NCBI RefSeq assembly: GCF_002115745.1
Contig: NZ_JFKB01000008.1
Coordinates: 186,001 to 250,000 of the forward strand
From: Thalassospira alkalitolerans
Lineage (GTDB): Bacteria > Pseudomonadota > Alphaproteobacteria > Rhodospirillales > Thalassospiraceae
Direction: 5' to 3'
DNA: 64,000 bases
Below, in pieces: positions 17,850-26,246 of this stretch. How positions within the stretch are numbered: position 1 is the stretch's first letter; each line of letters starts with the position of its first letter. The translations under genes and the position numbers were made by a program. A model generated the notes under the pieces. That model made no database searches, was not told the DNA's origin, and was given only the letters and a program-made list of their open reading frames with translations.

Positions 17850-20621
17850 ATGTTCGATGATCGTTCCGATCCCACGCCGAAGTTTTTACCGCCCAACGCA
17901 CCCATCATGGTCGTCGGATTGCGGCATGCTGTGTTTTTGACCCCCGATGGCGAGGTCGAAGAACTGCCACATGGGGCGGCGGTCAAGCGTGCGCGCGCGC
18001 AACGTCCGATATTGGTCCATACCCCGGCATCAGCACGGCGGATGAAATCCGATCCGTTTCCGGCCCATGATTTGCTCGAACTATTTGCCTTTGTCCGCCC
18101 GGCACAGTTTTGTGTGCCGACCCCGCGCGGCCTTGCGCTGGCCACCGGACAATCCCCATCCGAAGACCTGATCGGTCAGGCCGAAGCCCTGGCCGAGGCG
18201 ATGAAGCGCCTGCTCCAGGAACTTGCCACCCTCCCGCGGGAAAAACGATCCCGTGCGCTTTCCATCGCATGGCCGATGGCGCGCGGGCAATGGATGTGGG
18301 GCATACCGGTTTTGGCCGCACTTGGCGGGGATGGCGACGGGCCGCATAAATTTGCCGTCTATGAAGGTTTGAAAATCTGGAAAAAACTGGGCGAATGGGC
18401 CGAACATGCGCCGCCGCCGCCGCCCGGCAACAATCCGGTTGATCCCAAGGACGCCCGCGACCGGCTTAAAAAGCTGTTGGGCGAAGGGGCCGAAGACCGC
18501 CCGCAACAGGCCGATTATGCATCGGCGGTTTGTTCCGCATTCGCACCCCGCACCGCCGAAGGCACCCCCAATATCGTTCTGGCCGAGGCCGGAACCGGCA
18601 CCGGCAAGACGCTGGGCTATGTTGCCCCGGCATCGGTCTGGGCCGAAAAGAATGACGGCGCGGTTTGGATTTCGACCTATACCCGCAATTTACAGCGTCA
18701 GATCGATCAGGAACTGGATCGGCTTTATGATGACCCCAAGGACAAGCGCCTGAAGGTCGTCGTGCGCAAAGGCCGGGAAAACTATTTCTGTCTGCTGAAT
18801 TTCGAAGAAGCCCAACGACCGCTTGTGCAAAATCCGCATCAGGCCATTCCGCTCGGCCTGATTGCGCGCTGGGCCGCAACCACACGCGATGGCGATATGG
18901 TCGGCGGCGATTTTCCGGCATGGCTGACCGAATTGATCGGGTCGCGCTTTACCAGTGCGCTGGCCGATCAACGCGGCGAATGCATTTATGCCGCCTGCCC
19001 GCATTATTCGCGCTGCTTTGTCGAAAAAACCGTCCGGCGTGCGCGGTCAGCCGAAATCGTCGTTGCCAATCATGCGCTGGTGATGGTGCAGGCCGCCCTG
19101 GGCGGGCTGGATGATGCATCGATGCCGACCCGCTATGTCTTTGACGAAGGCCATCATTTGTTTGATGCCGCCGACAAGGCCTTTTCCGCCCATCTGACCG
19201 GGCAAGAAGGGGCAGAACTGCGCCGTTGGTTGCTTGGCGCGGAAAACAAGGGCCAATCACGCGCACGCGGGCTTAAACAGCGGCTTGAAAGCCTGATCAC
19301 GGATCGGGACGAGCTTCGCGATGCCGTCAATGCCGTGATTGTTGCTGCGCAATGCCTGCCGGAACAGGGCTGGTTGATGCGTATCCATGATGGTGCTGAA
19401 CATGCCAAAGGCCCGGCCGAAACCTTTTTGGCCCATATCCGCGCCCAGGTGATGGCGCGCGCATCAGATGGCGATCGCGGTTATTCGATTGAAACCGATT
19501 GCAAACCGGCGATTGATCCGGTTCTGGCCAGTGCGGCGGATCTTGATCGGGCGCTTACAGCACTTGAAAAACCGGCCAAAGCCCTGATTAAAATCATTGC
19601 CCATATGCTTGATGAAAAGGCCGATGAACTTGAAAGTGCGGAACGTCAGCGCCTTGACGCCGCCATCCGGTCGCTTGAACGCCGTGCGATCATGCAGGTT
19701 GCGGCATGGCGGGCGATGCTGGAAAGTCTGGTCGATGCCACCCCGGCAGAATTTGTCGATTGGTTTGCCATTGAACGGCAATTTGGCCGCGATTTTGATA
19801 TCGGCATGCACCGCCATCATATCGACCCGACCCTGCCCCTGACCGCCGCCCTCGCCCCTTCTGCACATGGGCTGGTGATCACATCGGCGACCCTGCGCGA
19901 TGGTACGGGCGATGAGATGTTTGATTGGGCCGTTGCCGAGGACCGCACCGGGGCATCCCACATGCCCATGCCCGCGATCCGGGCGGCGATGAAAAGCCCC
20001 TATGACTACGCCAAGCAAACCAGGGTTTTCATCATCAATGACCTTGGCCGCGATAACCCCGATCATGTGGCCGCCGCCTATCGCGAGCTGTTTTTGGCAT
20101 CTGGCGGCGGTGCGCTTGGCCTGTTTACCGCCATTACCCGGTTGCGTGCGGTTTATGAACGCCTTTCCGGGCCGCTAGATGATGCCGGGTTACAGCTTTT
20201 GGCACAGCATATTGATGGTATGGATGTTTCGACCCTGATTGATATTTTCCGGGTGGAGCGCGATGCCTGCTTGCTGGGCACCGATGCCATTCGTGATGGC
20301 GTCGATGTGCCAGGCGACAGCCTGCGTCTTATTGTCTTTGACCGCGTGCCATGGCCGCGCCCCGATATCTTGCACCGGGCGCGCAAGGCCGCGTTCCACG
20401 GCGCACGTTATGACGATATGCTAACCCGGCTTCGTATGAAGCAGGCGTTTGGTCGTCTTGTTCGCCGTGCGGATGATCGGGGTGTGTTTGTCCTGCTTGA
20501 TAATCGGATGCCATCACGCCTGCTCGGCGCATTTCCCGATGACGTCGAAGTCCAACGGGTCGGCATGCGCGAAGCGATCGAGCAAACGCGGGCGTTTTTG
20601 CACCCCAAATCGCCGGGCTAA
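17850..20621 (+). CDS. XPD/DinG-like superfamily 2 DNA helicase with Fe-S cluster
   Basis: A 923-residue ATP-dependent 5'-3' DNA helicase of the Rad3/XPD/DinG group. Walker A is AEAGTGTGKT (residues 245-254), the Walker B box is DEGH (432-435). Four cysteines between them, Cys314 (ENYFCLLN) and Cys378, 383 and 389 (GECIYAACPHYSRC), are the Fe-S cluster ligands. C-terminal motifs V-VI appear as GVDVPGDSLRLIVFDRVPWP and KQAFGRLVRRADDRG. The first 200 residues are an extra domain beyond the helicase core, common in the alphaproteobacterial version and probably regulatory or nucleic-acid-binding. Likely role: genome maintenance (R-loop or fork processing), by analogy with DinG. Confidence 0.92.
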   Translation: MFDDRSDPTPKFLPPNAPIMVVGLRHAVFLTPDGEVEELPHGAAVKRARAQRPILVHTPASARRMKSDPFPAHDLLELFAFVRPAQFCVPTPRGLALATGQSPSEDLIGQAEALAEAMKRLLQELATLPREKRSRALSIAWPMARGQWMWGIPVLAALGGDGDGPHKFAVYEGLKIWKKLGEWAEHAPPPPPGNNPVDPKDARDRLKKLLGEGAEDRPQQADYASAVCSAFAPRTAEGTPNIVLAEAGTGTGKTLGYVAPASVWAEKNDGAVWISTYTRNLQRQIDQELDRLYDDPKDKRLKVVVRKGRENYFCLLNFEEAQRPLVQNPHQAIPLGLIARWAATTRDGDMVGGDFPAWLTELIGSRFTSALADQRGECIYAACPHYSRCFVEKTVRRARSAEIVVANHALVMVQAALGGLDDASMPTRYVFDEGHHLFDAADKAFSAHLTGQEGAELRRWLLGAENKGQSRARGLKQRLESLITDRDELRDAVNAVIVAAQCLPEQGWLMRIHDGAEHAKGPAETFLAHIRAQVMARASDGDRGYSIETDCKPAIDPVLASAADLDRALTALEKPAKALIKIIAHMLDEKADELESAERQRLDAAIRSLERRAIMQVAAWRAMLESLVDATPAEFVDWFAIERQFGRDFDIGMHRHHIDPTLPLTAALAPSAHGLVITSATLRDGTGDEMFDWAVAEDRTGASHMPMPAIRAAMKSPYDYAKQTRVFIINDLGRDNPDHVAAAYRELFLASGGGALGLFTAITRLRAVYERLSGPLDDAGLQLLAQHIDGMDVSTLIDIFRVERDACLLGTDAIRDGVDVPGDSLRLIVFDRVPWPRPDILHRARKAAFHGARYDDMLTRLRMKQAFGRLVRRADDRGVFVLLDNRMPSRLLGAFPDDVEVQRVGMREAIEQTRAFLHPKSPG

Positions 20622-20664
20622 TCTTATACCCTGCGCGAACATCGTCGCCCCCGTATAAGTAAAA

Positions 20665-22587
20665 TCAGCCCTGCTTGCGTTCGTCGACATTCCCAACGCC
20701 CAAATTGCTGATAAGCAACTCTTTAAGCGCATCCGCGGGTACCGGCTTACTAAAAAGATAGCCTTGCCAATTGTTGCAAAGATACTCGCGCAACAAAGCT
20801 AATTGCGCTTCGCTTTCCACACCTTCTGCTATCACATTTAAATTAAGCTTGCGCGCCAACGCAATGATGGCGGTAACAATCGCCGCATCATCAGGATCAG
20901 AGGTAAGACGCTGGATAAAAGAACGATCAATTTTGACCGTATCAATGGGAAGACGTCGAAGCTGACTTAATGACGAATACCCCGTCCCGAAATCGTCGAT
21001 GGAAATAGAGACCCCTAGGCCTCTTAACTTGGCCAAAACGGCGGATGCACGGTGGACGTCGTGTAAAAACACACCTTCCGTCAATTCAAGCTCCAACCAT
21101 TGGGTCGCCAAGCCGGTCTCTTTCAGAACCCGTATGACCTCTTCAACCAAATAGCTTTGCTCGAACTGTCGCATCGACAAGTTTACAGCAACCCGTATCG
21201 GCGGCAGGCCTTCGTCTTGCCAAGCCTTGTTTTGGGCGCATGCCGCACGCAGAACCCATTCTCCGATATCAAAGATCAGACCGGATTCTTCTGCCAAGGG
21301 GATAAAGGTATCTGGTGAAATAAAGCCCTTTTCCGGATGCCGCCAGCGCAACAAGGCTTCGGTTGACACGATCAGCCCGCTCGCGCAATCAAGTTGCGGC
21401 TGATAATAGAGCTCGAGCTCACCTTGTTTTATGGCCTTGCGCAGGCCGTTTTCCATGTCCAGACGCTCGGAGGCCTGGGTACTCATATTCAGCGTATAAA
21501 ACTGGTGACTGTTCCGCCCCGACCGCTTGACTTTGTACATTGCCGTGTCGGCGTTACGGACCAGAAACTCTGCCTCTTTACCATCTTCTGGATAGATGGA
21601 AATGCCAATGCTGGCACCAAGAAAGAACTCGCGTCCGCCAAGAATAAACGGAAGAGACAGCGCCTTAATGATATTGCGTGCAATCAAATCGGCGGTTTCT
21701 ATTCTCGTTATATCAATCAGGATCAGCGTGAACTCATCACCACCAAGGCGTGCCACGGTATCGCTTTTCCGCACACAGCCCTGTATTCTTTCGGCAACCA
21801 TCCGCAACAACTGATCACCCATGGCGTGACCTAAAGTATCATTCACGTTCTTGAAGTGATCCAGGTCCAGAAACAGGACGGCAAGTAGCTGTTTATGGCG
21901 TTCCGCCTGGGCAATCGCCTGTTGCAAGCGATCCCGGAAAAACGCCCGGTTTGGCAATTCGGTTACGGTATCATAATTGGCAAGATGATATTCCTGCTCA
22001 CGGACCTTTTCCAATTCCCGATAGGCCTTGGTCAGTTCCCGTGATTTCTTGCGTTCCGCCTCTGCCGTGGCCGCCTCTGCCGCAAGTTTCTTTTCCTTTT
22101 CCGCACTCAGCCTAAGCTCATCAAGCAGCGATTGCAGTTCGCGGTTTTTCCGTTGAACCTCAATCAAAAGCTCTGCTCTTGAAAGCTGAATAAGCAGTTC
22201 CCTCTTATTCTTTACAAAACTTTCGGTCGGTTTAAATGCTGGGTCCTGAATGCGCTTAAAACCAACAAGACATGCTCCGCCATTTCCAGTCATAGGCACA
22301 TCTATTCGGTCAAAAAACACACTCGCCTTTTGAACAATCGACGGCGTAACGCTGCCTTGAAAAATCAGCACCAAGTCGACGCCAAACTCTCGCTTGTCAA
22401 AACCGACAAAAACACTCGTATTTCCGTCTGCCTGATACAGGCTTCGACACAGTTCCGAGGTGATGACAGCAAGTCGCGTGCAGGTAACGGAATCAAACTT
22501 CAAATCTTCGGCCAAAAGCCGCAATTTGTTTCTTGCACCGACAATGGCGGCAGAATCCTGAATAAGGATTGTTCCAAGCTCGATCAT
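20665..22587 (-). CDS. GGDEF-EAL protein with degenerate kinase-like N-terminus; stressosome output
   Basis: A 640-residue cyclic-di-GMP turnover protein. Residues 1-115 resemble an RsbT/SpoIIAB-type ATPase fold but with key residues lost (ITSELCRSLYQADG where the kinase has SELARN). A coiled coil spans about 130-200. GGDEF is intact (GGDEF at 282-286) with an inhibitory I-site RKSD (273-276) five residues before it. The EAL domain is complete (EAL at 410-412 in STEALLRWRHP, then ELTEG, DDFGTGYSS, AEGVES). Both synthesis and breakdown of c-di-GMP are therefore possible. It is the last gene of the rsbR-rsbS-rsbT-rsbX-like operon, 3 bases after the phosphatase gene, so its activity is probably set by the released kinase or by protein contact. 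Confidence 0.93.
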   Translation of the reverse strand: MIELGTILIQDSAAIVGARNKLRLLAEDLKFDSVTCTRLAVITSELCRSLYQADGNTSVFVGFDKREFGVDLVLIFQGSVTPSIVQKASVFFDRIDVPMTGNGGACLVGFKRIQDPAFKPTESFVKNKRELLIQLSRAELLIEVQRKNRELQSLLDELRLSAEKEKKLAAEAATAEAERKKSRELTKAYRELEKVREQEYHLANYDTVTELPNRAFFRDRLQQAIAQAERHKQLLAVLFLDLDHFKNVNDTLGHAMGDQLLRMVAERIQGCVRKSDTVARLGGDEFTLILIDITRIETADLIARNIIKALSLPFILGGREFFLGASIGISIYPEDGKEAEFLVRNADTAMYKVKRSGRNSHQFYTLNMSTQASERLDMENGLRKAIKQGELELYYQPQLDCASGLIVSTEALLRWRHPEKGFISPDTFIPLAEESGLIFDIGEWVLRAACAQNKAWQDEGLPPIRVAVNLSMRQFEQSYLVEEVIRVLKETGLATQWLELELTEGVFLHDVHRASAVLAKLRGLGVSISIDDFGTGYSSLSQLRRLPIDTVKIDRSFIQRLTSDPDDAAIVTAIIALARKLNLNVIAEGVESEAQLALLREYLCNNWQGYLFSKPVPADALKELLISNLGVGNVDERKQG

Positions 22588-22590
22588 TTT

Positions 22591-23190
22591 CTAGACCTTG
22601 ACCACGATGCATCCAACATCGTCATCTTTCTTGCCGAGCTCGTTGATCATGCGGTTAACAATGGTTTGCGGGTCGCTTTCCATCAATCCCTCAATCATCG
22701 ATAAATCAAGGTGGGAAGGCACACCGTCGCTGTGCAAAATAAGAACGGCACCACGCGGGATGGTCAACGTCTCTTCACGGGGGGTTGACATGATGTAGCC
22801 CACCACACCGTCTCTCGGCACCAAGGTAATACCCGTTGGGGCATGTAGTTTGGTGGTGATGTTGCCCACACCGGCGTATTTCAGTTCGTCCTTGCCATAA
22901 TCAAGCCTGCATAACGCAACAGCGGCGCCCCGCGTCCCTTTCAGGTGCGCATGCAGTGCCTGCATGATATCGACCAAACTGTCCTTCTGGCTTATTTCCT
23001 CCAGAAAGCTTTTGGCACGAATAGCGATATCGCTCGCTTCGGGGCCATGGCCCAAAACATCCAGCTGCGCAATGAACAACCCGTCATCCAATTCGACAAC
23101 AAGCCCCATATCCCCACAGACACCTTCGGCCTCGTGCATATGGGGGCGCAAGCCTACGGCATAATTGCGCTGCTCGTGTGTTAAAGCCAT
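22591..23190 (-). CDS. RsbX-like PP2C-type serine phosphatase
   Basis: A 199-residue SpoIIE/PP2C-fold phosphatase, the minimal size of RsbX, without extra sensor domains. It has an early acidic metal-binding stretch (EAEGVCGDMGLV), IAQLDVLGHGPEAS matching the second metal motif D-x-x-G-H-G, VALCRLDYGKDELKYAGVGN, and LILHSDGVPS. In stressosome systems RsbX dephosphorylates the STAS proteins and resets the complex. Its start overlaps the kinase gene by 10 bases, indicating translational coupling. Confidence 0.9.
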   Translation of the reverse strand: MALTHEQRNYAVGLRPHMHEAEGVCGDMGLVVELDDGLFIAQLDVLGHGPEASDIAIRAKSFLEEISQKDSLVDIMQALHAHLKGTRGAAVALCRLDYGKDELKYAGVGNITTKLHAPTGITLVPRDGVVGYIMSTPREETLTIPRGAVLILHSDGVPSHLDLSMIEGLMESDPQTIVNRMINELGKKDDDVGCIVVKV

Positions 23191-23603
23191 TTACGCGCCA
23201 CAATCATCGTTCCAATCTGCCGTTCTGGATCGATATAAAACTCGTCCATCAACCGTTTGACCCCCGGAAGCCCAAGGCCCAATGTCCCTCCGGTGCTGTA
23301 CCCTTCCTTAAGAGCCAGGGCGATGTCTTTTATACCCGGACCAGCGTCCTCGGCGATCACTTCAAAGCCCCATTTCCCGTCGACTTCAACCGCTTGTACC
23401 GCGACTTCCCCTGCCCCGGCATAGACAAAGATATTTCGGGCCAGTTCACTAACCGCTGTTGCGATCATAAACCGCGCGGTCTTCTCAAAGCCCATTTCCT
23501 GCGACAGGGATTGCGCTGCATAAATGGCCTTGGCCACGTCCGCTTCGGCCAAAACTTCAACACGGTGTTCATTTTTTTTCATTTTAAAATCCGGTCCCCC
23601 CAA
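23181..23603 (-). CDS. RsbT-like serine/threonine switch kinase
   Basis: A GHKL-fold kinase of 133-140 residues. The N-box is AVSELARNIFVYAG (E and N kept), the ATP-binding loop is EDAGPGI, and GLGLPGVKRLMDEF closes the lid region; these match RsbT/SpoIIAB anti-sigma-type kinases. It would phosphorylate the Ser/Thr of the partner STAS proteins. The start is either TTG at 23603 (GAGAGG 5 bases upstream) or ATG at 23582; the first has the better ribosome site. It lies 26 bases after rsbS and overlaps rsbX. Confidence 0.92.
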   Translation of the reverse strand: MGGPDFKMKKNEHRVEVLAEADVAKAIYAAQSLSQEMGFEKTARFMIATAVSELARNIFVYAGAGEVAVQAVEVDGKWGFEVIAEDAGPGIKDIALALKEGYSTGGTLGLGLPGVKRLMDEFYIDPERQIGTMIVARKWL

Positions 23604-23629
23604 AAAAACCTCTCAATCGTCATACGCGC

Positions 23630-24115
23630 CTATTGGCCTTCGTCGACATAAAGATCGGCTTCGTCCTCTGCGTCCTCGGCCCAATATTCAGCATCCTCAT
23701 GCGTCATATCCTCTTCCGGGATATTCAAAACAGAGGTCGCTGGTGACACAACCGGTTCCAGTTGGCTGATAGCGTGATCAAGCGTTAACGCAGTATGGAT
23801 GTCCCGCACACCAATGCCGAGATCGGTTAGCGCCCCGGCCAAAGCAGGGCGGATGCCGATCAATATCGTCTGCGCACCAATCAAGGCCGTCATCCGGCAG
23901 ATATCGACAAATATCTGGGCAATAAAAGAATCGATGATCTCGACAACGGATACATCGATAATGACGCCTTTGACGCCTGTATCATTAACCTTGTTAAGTA
24001 TATCTCTTTGAAGTTGCTGCAAGACTTCGTCATAGAGTTCAATCTGAATCGGGACGATAAGACAGCCACGCATAACATGCATGCCAACGCGCGAAAAAGT
24101 ATTTGCCCCCTCCAC
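23630..24115 (-). CDS. RsbS-like STAS protein with acidic C-terminal tail
   Basis: A 161-residue single STAS-domain protein. GVIIDVSVVEIIDSFIAQIF contains the D-S-F motif with Ser63 at the RsbS phosphorylation position. The GTG start at 24115 is supported by AGGAGG 7 bases upstream. The STAS core ends near residue 120, the normal RsbS length; the remaining 40 residues form a strongly acidic tail (IPEEDMTHEDAEYWAEDAED and more). In stressosomes RsbS is the core scaffold that holds RsbT until phosphorylated. Followed by the RsbT gene 26 bases on. Confidence 0.9.
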   Translation of the reverse strand: MEGANTFSRVGMHVMRGCLIVPIQIELYDEVLQQLQRDILNKVNDTGVKGVIIDVSVVEIIDSFIAQIFVDICRMTALIGAQTILIGIRPALAGALTDLGIGVRDIHTALTLDHAISQLEPVVSPATSVLNIPEEDMTHEDAEYWAEDAEDEADLYVDEGQ

Positions 24116-24194
24116 TGAGTGACCTCCTATAACACGGCCCGATAAGCTTATTTCCTCTTACCGGGCACCTTGGGTTCGTTGCAGTTTAAGGGGG

Positions 24195-24635
24195 TTATTT
24201 CCGCAAAGGCTGAACAACCGGCGCACCCAAAGCGATCGGTTTAATTTCAAGGCCCAGCACCTGAAATGCATGAATAAGGGCGTCGCGTATCGTAACGCGC
24301 GTTACGACGTCAGACAGCGGAATACCCAGCTGAACCAAAGTCTGTGCAATCGCAGGCGAAATACCTGAAACGATGCACGTACAGCCCATAAGCCGGCAGG
24401 CCTGAGTGATTTTGATAAGATGGTTTGCCACAGCGGTGTCGACCACCTCAACACCAAGAATGTCCAGAATGATGATTCTGGCTTCAGTCTCTTCAATCTT
24501 GGTCAGCATCGCGGTCATGATCGCTTGCGAACGCATGGAATCTACGACCCCAACAATCGAGAGCATAAGAATGCGATCCCAAAGCAGCGTAACCGGCAAT
24601 TCCTTTGCCAAATCAACCGGGCTTTCGTAAGTCAT
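24195..24635 (-). CDS. RsbR-like STAS protein lacking a long N-terminal sensor
   Basis: A 146-residue STAS protein, first gene of the operon. The STAS core runs from TLLWDRILMLSIVGVVDSMR to the end. Two candidate phosphorylation sites match the RsbR pattern: Ser33 in GVVDSMRSQ and Thr67 in GVEVVDTAVANHLIK. Canonical RsbR has an additional N-terminal sensory domain of about 130-150 residues; here only about 15 residues precede the STAS fold, so it is a minimal RsbR. A 79-base gap separates it from rsbS. Confidence 0.88.
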   Translation of the reverse strand: MTYESPVDLAKELPVTLLWDRILMLSIVGVVDSMRSQAIMTAMLTKIEETEARIIILDILGVEVVDTAVANHLIKITQACRLMGCTCIVSGISPAIAQTLVQLGIPLSDVVTRVTIRDALIHAFQVLGLEIKPIALGAPVVQPLRK

Positions 24636-25242
24636 TTTCCGTGTTCCATATTCAATTGGTTACCTGGATTATCACCACTGCCAACACCCAAAGGTGGAAA
24701 ATGACAGTAAAAAAATACAATCTCAGGTATACACTAAGTAATATTAACAAATATCAGCCGGAGACTAATGGCATCTTCAAATAAAAATAACAATTTTTTT
24801 ATTTGAAGCAAACTCAGGCAGTAAATTAATTGCTACAATTTAAAATTGAACCATTATTGTTATTTGAAATGTTATTTAATTATTTAAATGAGTCTTAAAT
24901 ACAAAAACAACAATGAAATATTATACTTAGATATATCTCTGGCCTGTCTGGCCATTTGGAATCCATACGGTTTGAGACATATTTTTCAACCTGTAATACC
25001 CTTGAATCCCGGACCTAATAAACATCCTCTTCAAAGCCTCAAAAATGCAGTTCAAACTCTCAAACTTAAGAATTGATCATCTGCATTCTCACTTTTACCT
25101 TTCAAACAATCCGCTTTCTGACCTTTAGCTTTTTTGCACACCAAAAGCCGTAATGAGCCACACGCAGATGATGCTGGCGGACTAGCCGGATCATCTGCGC
25201 TCTGAAGAAAATGACTTGATTTAGGGAGATGCTTGTTTGAGC
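24636..25242. other. AT-rich non-coding region upstream of the stressosome operon
   Basis: About 600 bases. From 24700 to about 25080 the base composition is strikingly AT-rich compared with neighbours. The segment should contain the promoter of the rsbR-like gene. GATCATCTGC occurs at about 25075 and again at about 25188, and an imperfect hairpin spans about 25160-25197 (GCAGATGAT paired with ATCATCTGC). Small frames here have no ribosome site or recognisable family. Confidence 0.55.
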
Positions 25243-25509
25243 TAGGGTCAGGACCCATTAATTTGTTTGAAATGGTCAATCAGATTTGTGCGGATACGCG
25301 AAGCAAAACCGCAGGAAGATATTTATCTTTCAAGGTATTGCGACAAAGTAGCCCGTGCAAATCCGATTGATCCACAGGACAGGTGTTATATTTGCGAACT
25401 CCGGCGTCAAATCCCTTGTTCGGGATGCCGACCCGATCAGCGGGCTTTTCCTTGGATTTCGCAAATATAACACCTGCCATTCCAATCAAATTAATGAGTC
25501 CTGACCCTA
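25243..25509. mobile_element. MITE-like element, 267 bp, with nested inverted repeats
   Basis: The ends form a 33-bp terminal inverted repeat (25243-25275 and 25477-25509) with three mismatches, starting TAGGGTCAGGAC on both strands and bordered by TA. Inside, a second, perfect 19-bp inverted repeat (25380-25398 and 25458-25476, containing TTATATTTGCGAA) brackets a 59-bp loop; its right arm abuts the right terminal repeat. No transposase-sized frame is present. This is the structure of a non-autonomous element mobilised in trans by a TA-targeting transposase (IS630-like or IS5/IS427-like). The family assignment is inference. Confidence 0.75.
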
Positions 25510-25637
25510 AGGGTTACACAAAACGCTCTGTAATCGTCTTGTGCGCAGGAGCAAGATTGCGCTTCAATCCGATTTTCGCCGGACTGGCAGCCAAGATTGG
25601 AGCAACAGGGCCAAGAATTTCTAATCGGGCACTGTGC
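25510..25637. other. Short intergenic segment after the MITE-like element
   Basis: 128 bases to the stop of the convergent-side HdeD gene; no gene or repeat recognised. Confidence 0.4.
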
Positions 25638-26210
25638 CTAACCCCTTTTTGCCACGGCTCCCATCGCCATCGCAACCATCAGGTAACTAAACCCTGACGA
25701 CAGCAGATTAATGCCCAGCAAAAGCCCAATCGCCCAAGTCGCCGAGCTTGGCAGTTCGGCAAAGATCAGCCCGCCAGCCAAAACCGCAATCCCGCCGGAA
25801 ATCAGCATCCATTTCCAGCCGGGAAACTGGCTGTACCAAAATGCCATGGTGATTTCGAGGATGCCCTGCAAAACAAAGGCAATCGCCAAAAGCGCGGTCA
25901 GGGTCACGATGCCCGCCAGCGGAAAGAACGCCAGCCACCCCCCGATCAGGGCAAACAACACACCCTGAACAATATCGATCCAGCGGCGTGTCAGGCTTTC
26001 GGTATTCAACGCGCCGTAAATATGGCCCGCCGCCCCAATGATAAACAACCAGCCGATCAGGGTTTTAGCCGCAATTGTCGTGGCAAAGGGAAAGGCCAGC
26101 GCGATGATGCCAAGAACCAAAAGAACAACACCAAAAATCCGCAACCGTTTCCGCCCCTTGTCCATCAATGCCATCATTTCCGGTGTGCCGTCATTAACGA
26201 TAAGTGTCAT
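25638..26210 (-). CDS. HdeD-family membrane protein (DUF308)
   Basis: A 190-residue inner-membrane protein with six helices in three DUF308 pairs: LRIFGVVLLVLGIIALAFPF, ALIGGWLAFFPLAGIVTLTAL, MLISGGIAVLAGGLIF. HdeD is linked to acid resistance in E. coli; the function elsewhere is not defined. ATG at 26210 is preceded by AGGA and is preferred to TTG at 26231. It lies 36 bases downstream of the metal ATPase gene on the same strand, so the two are probably co-transcribed. Confidence 0.85.
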   Translation of the reverse strand: MTLIVNDGTPEMMALMDKGRKRLRIFGVVLLVLGIIALAFPFATTIAAKTLIGWLFIIGAAGHIYGALNTESLTRRWIDIVQGVLFALIGGWLAFFPLAGIVTLTALLAIAFVLQGILEITMAFWYSQFPGWKWMLISGGIAVLAGGLIFAELPSSATWAIGLLLGINLLSSGFSYLMVAMAMGAVAKRG

Positions 26211-26246
26211 CACCCTGTCCTTTTTGTCCAAACCTGCCGCTTGCCA

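Noticed and set aside
24888-25076. 62-codon frame in the AT-rich island
   Set aside because: No ribosome site, no recognisable pattern, and composition follows the surrounding non-coding DNA.
25267-25489. Small frames on both strands inside the MITE-like element
   Set aside because: Both are shorter than 70 codons and are by-products of the inverted repeats; not enough for a transposase.
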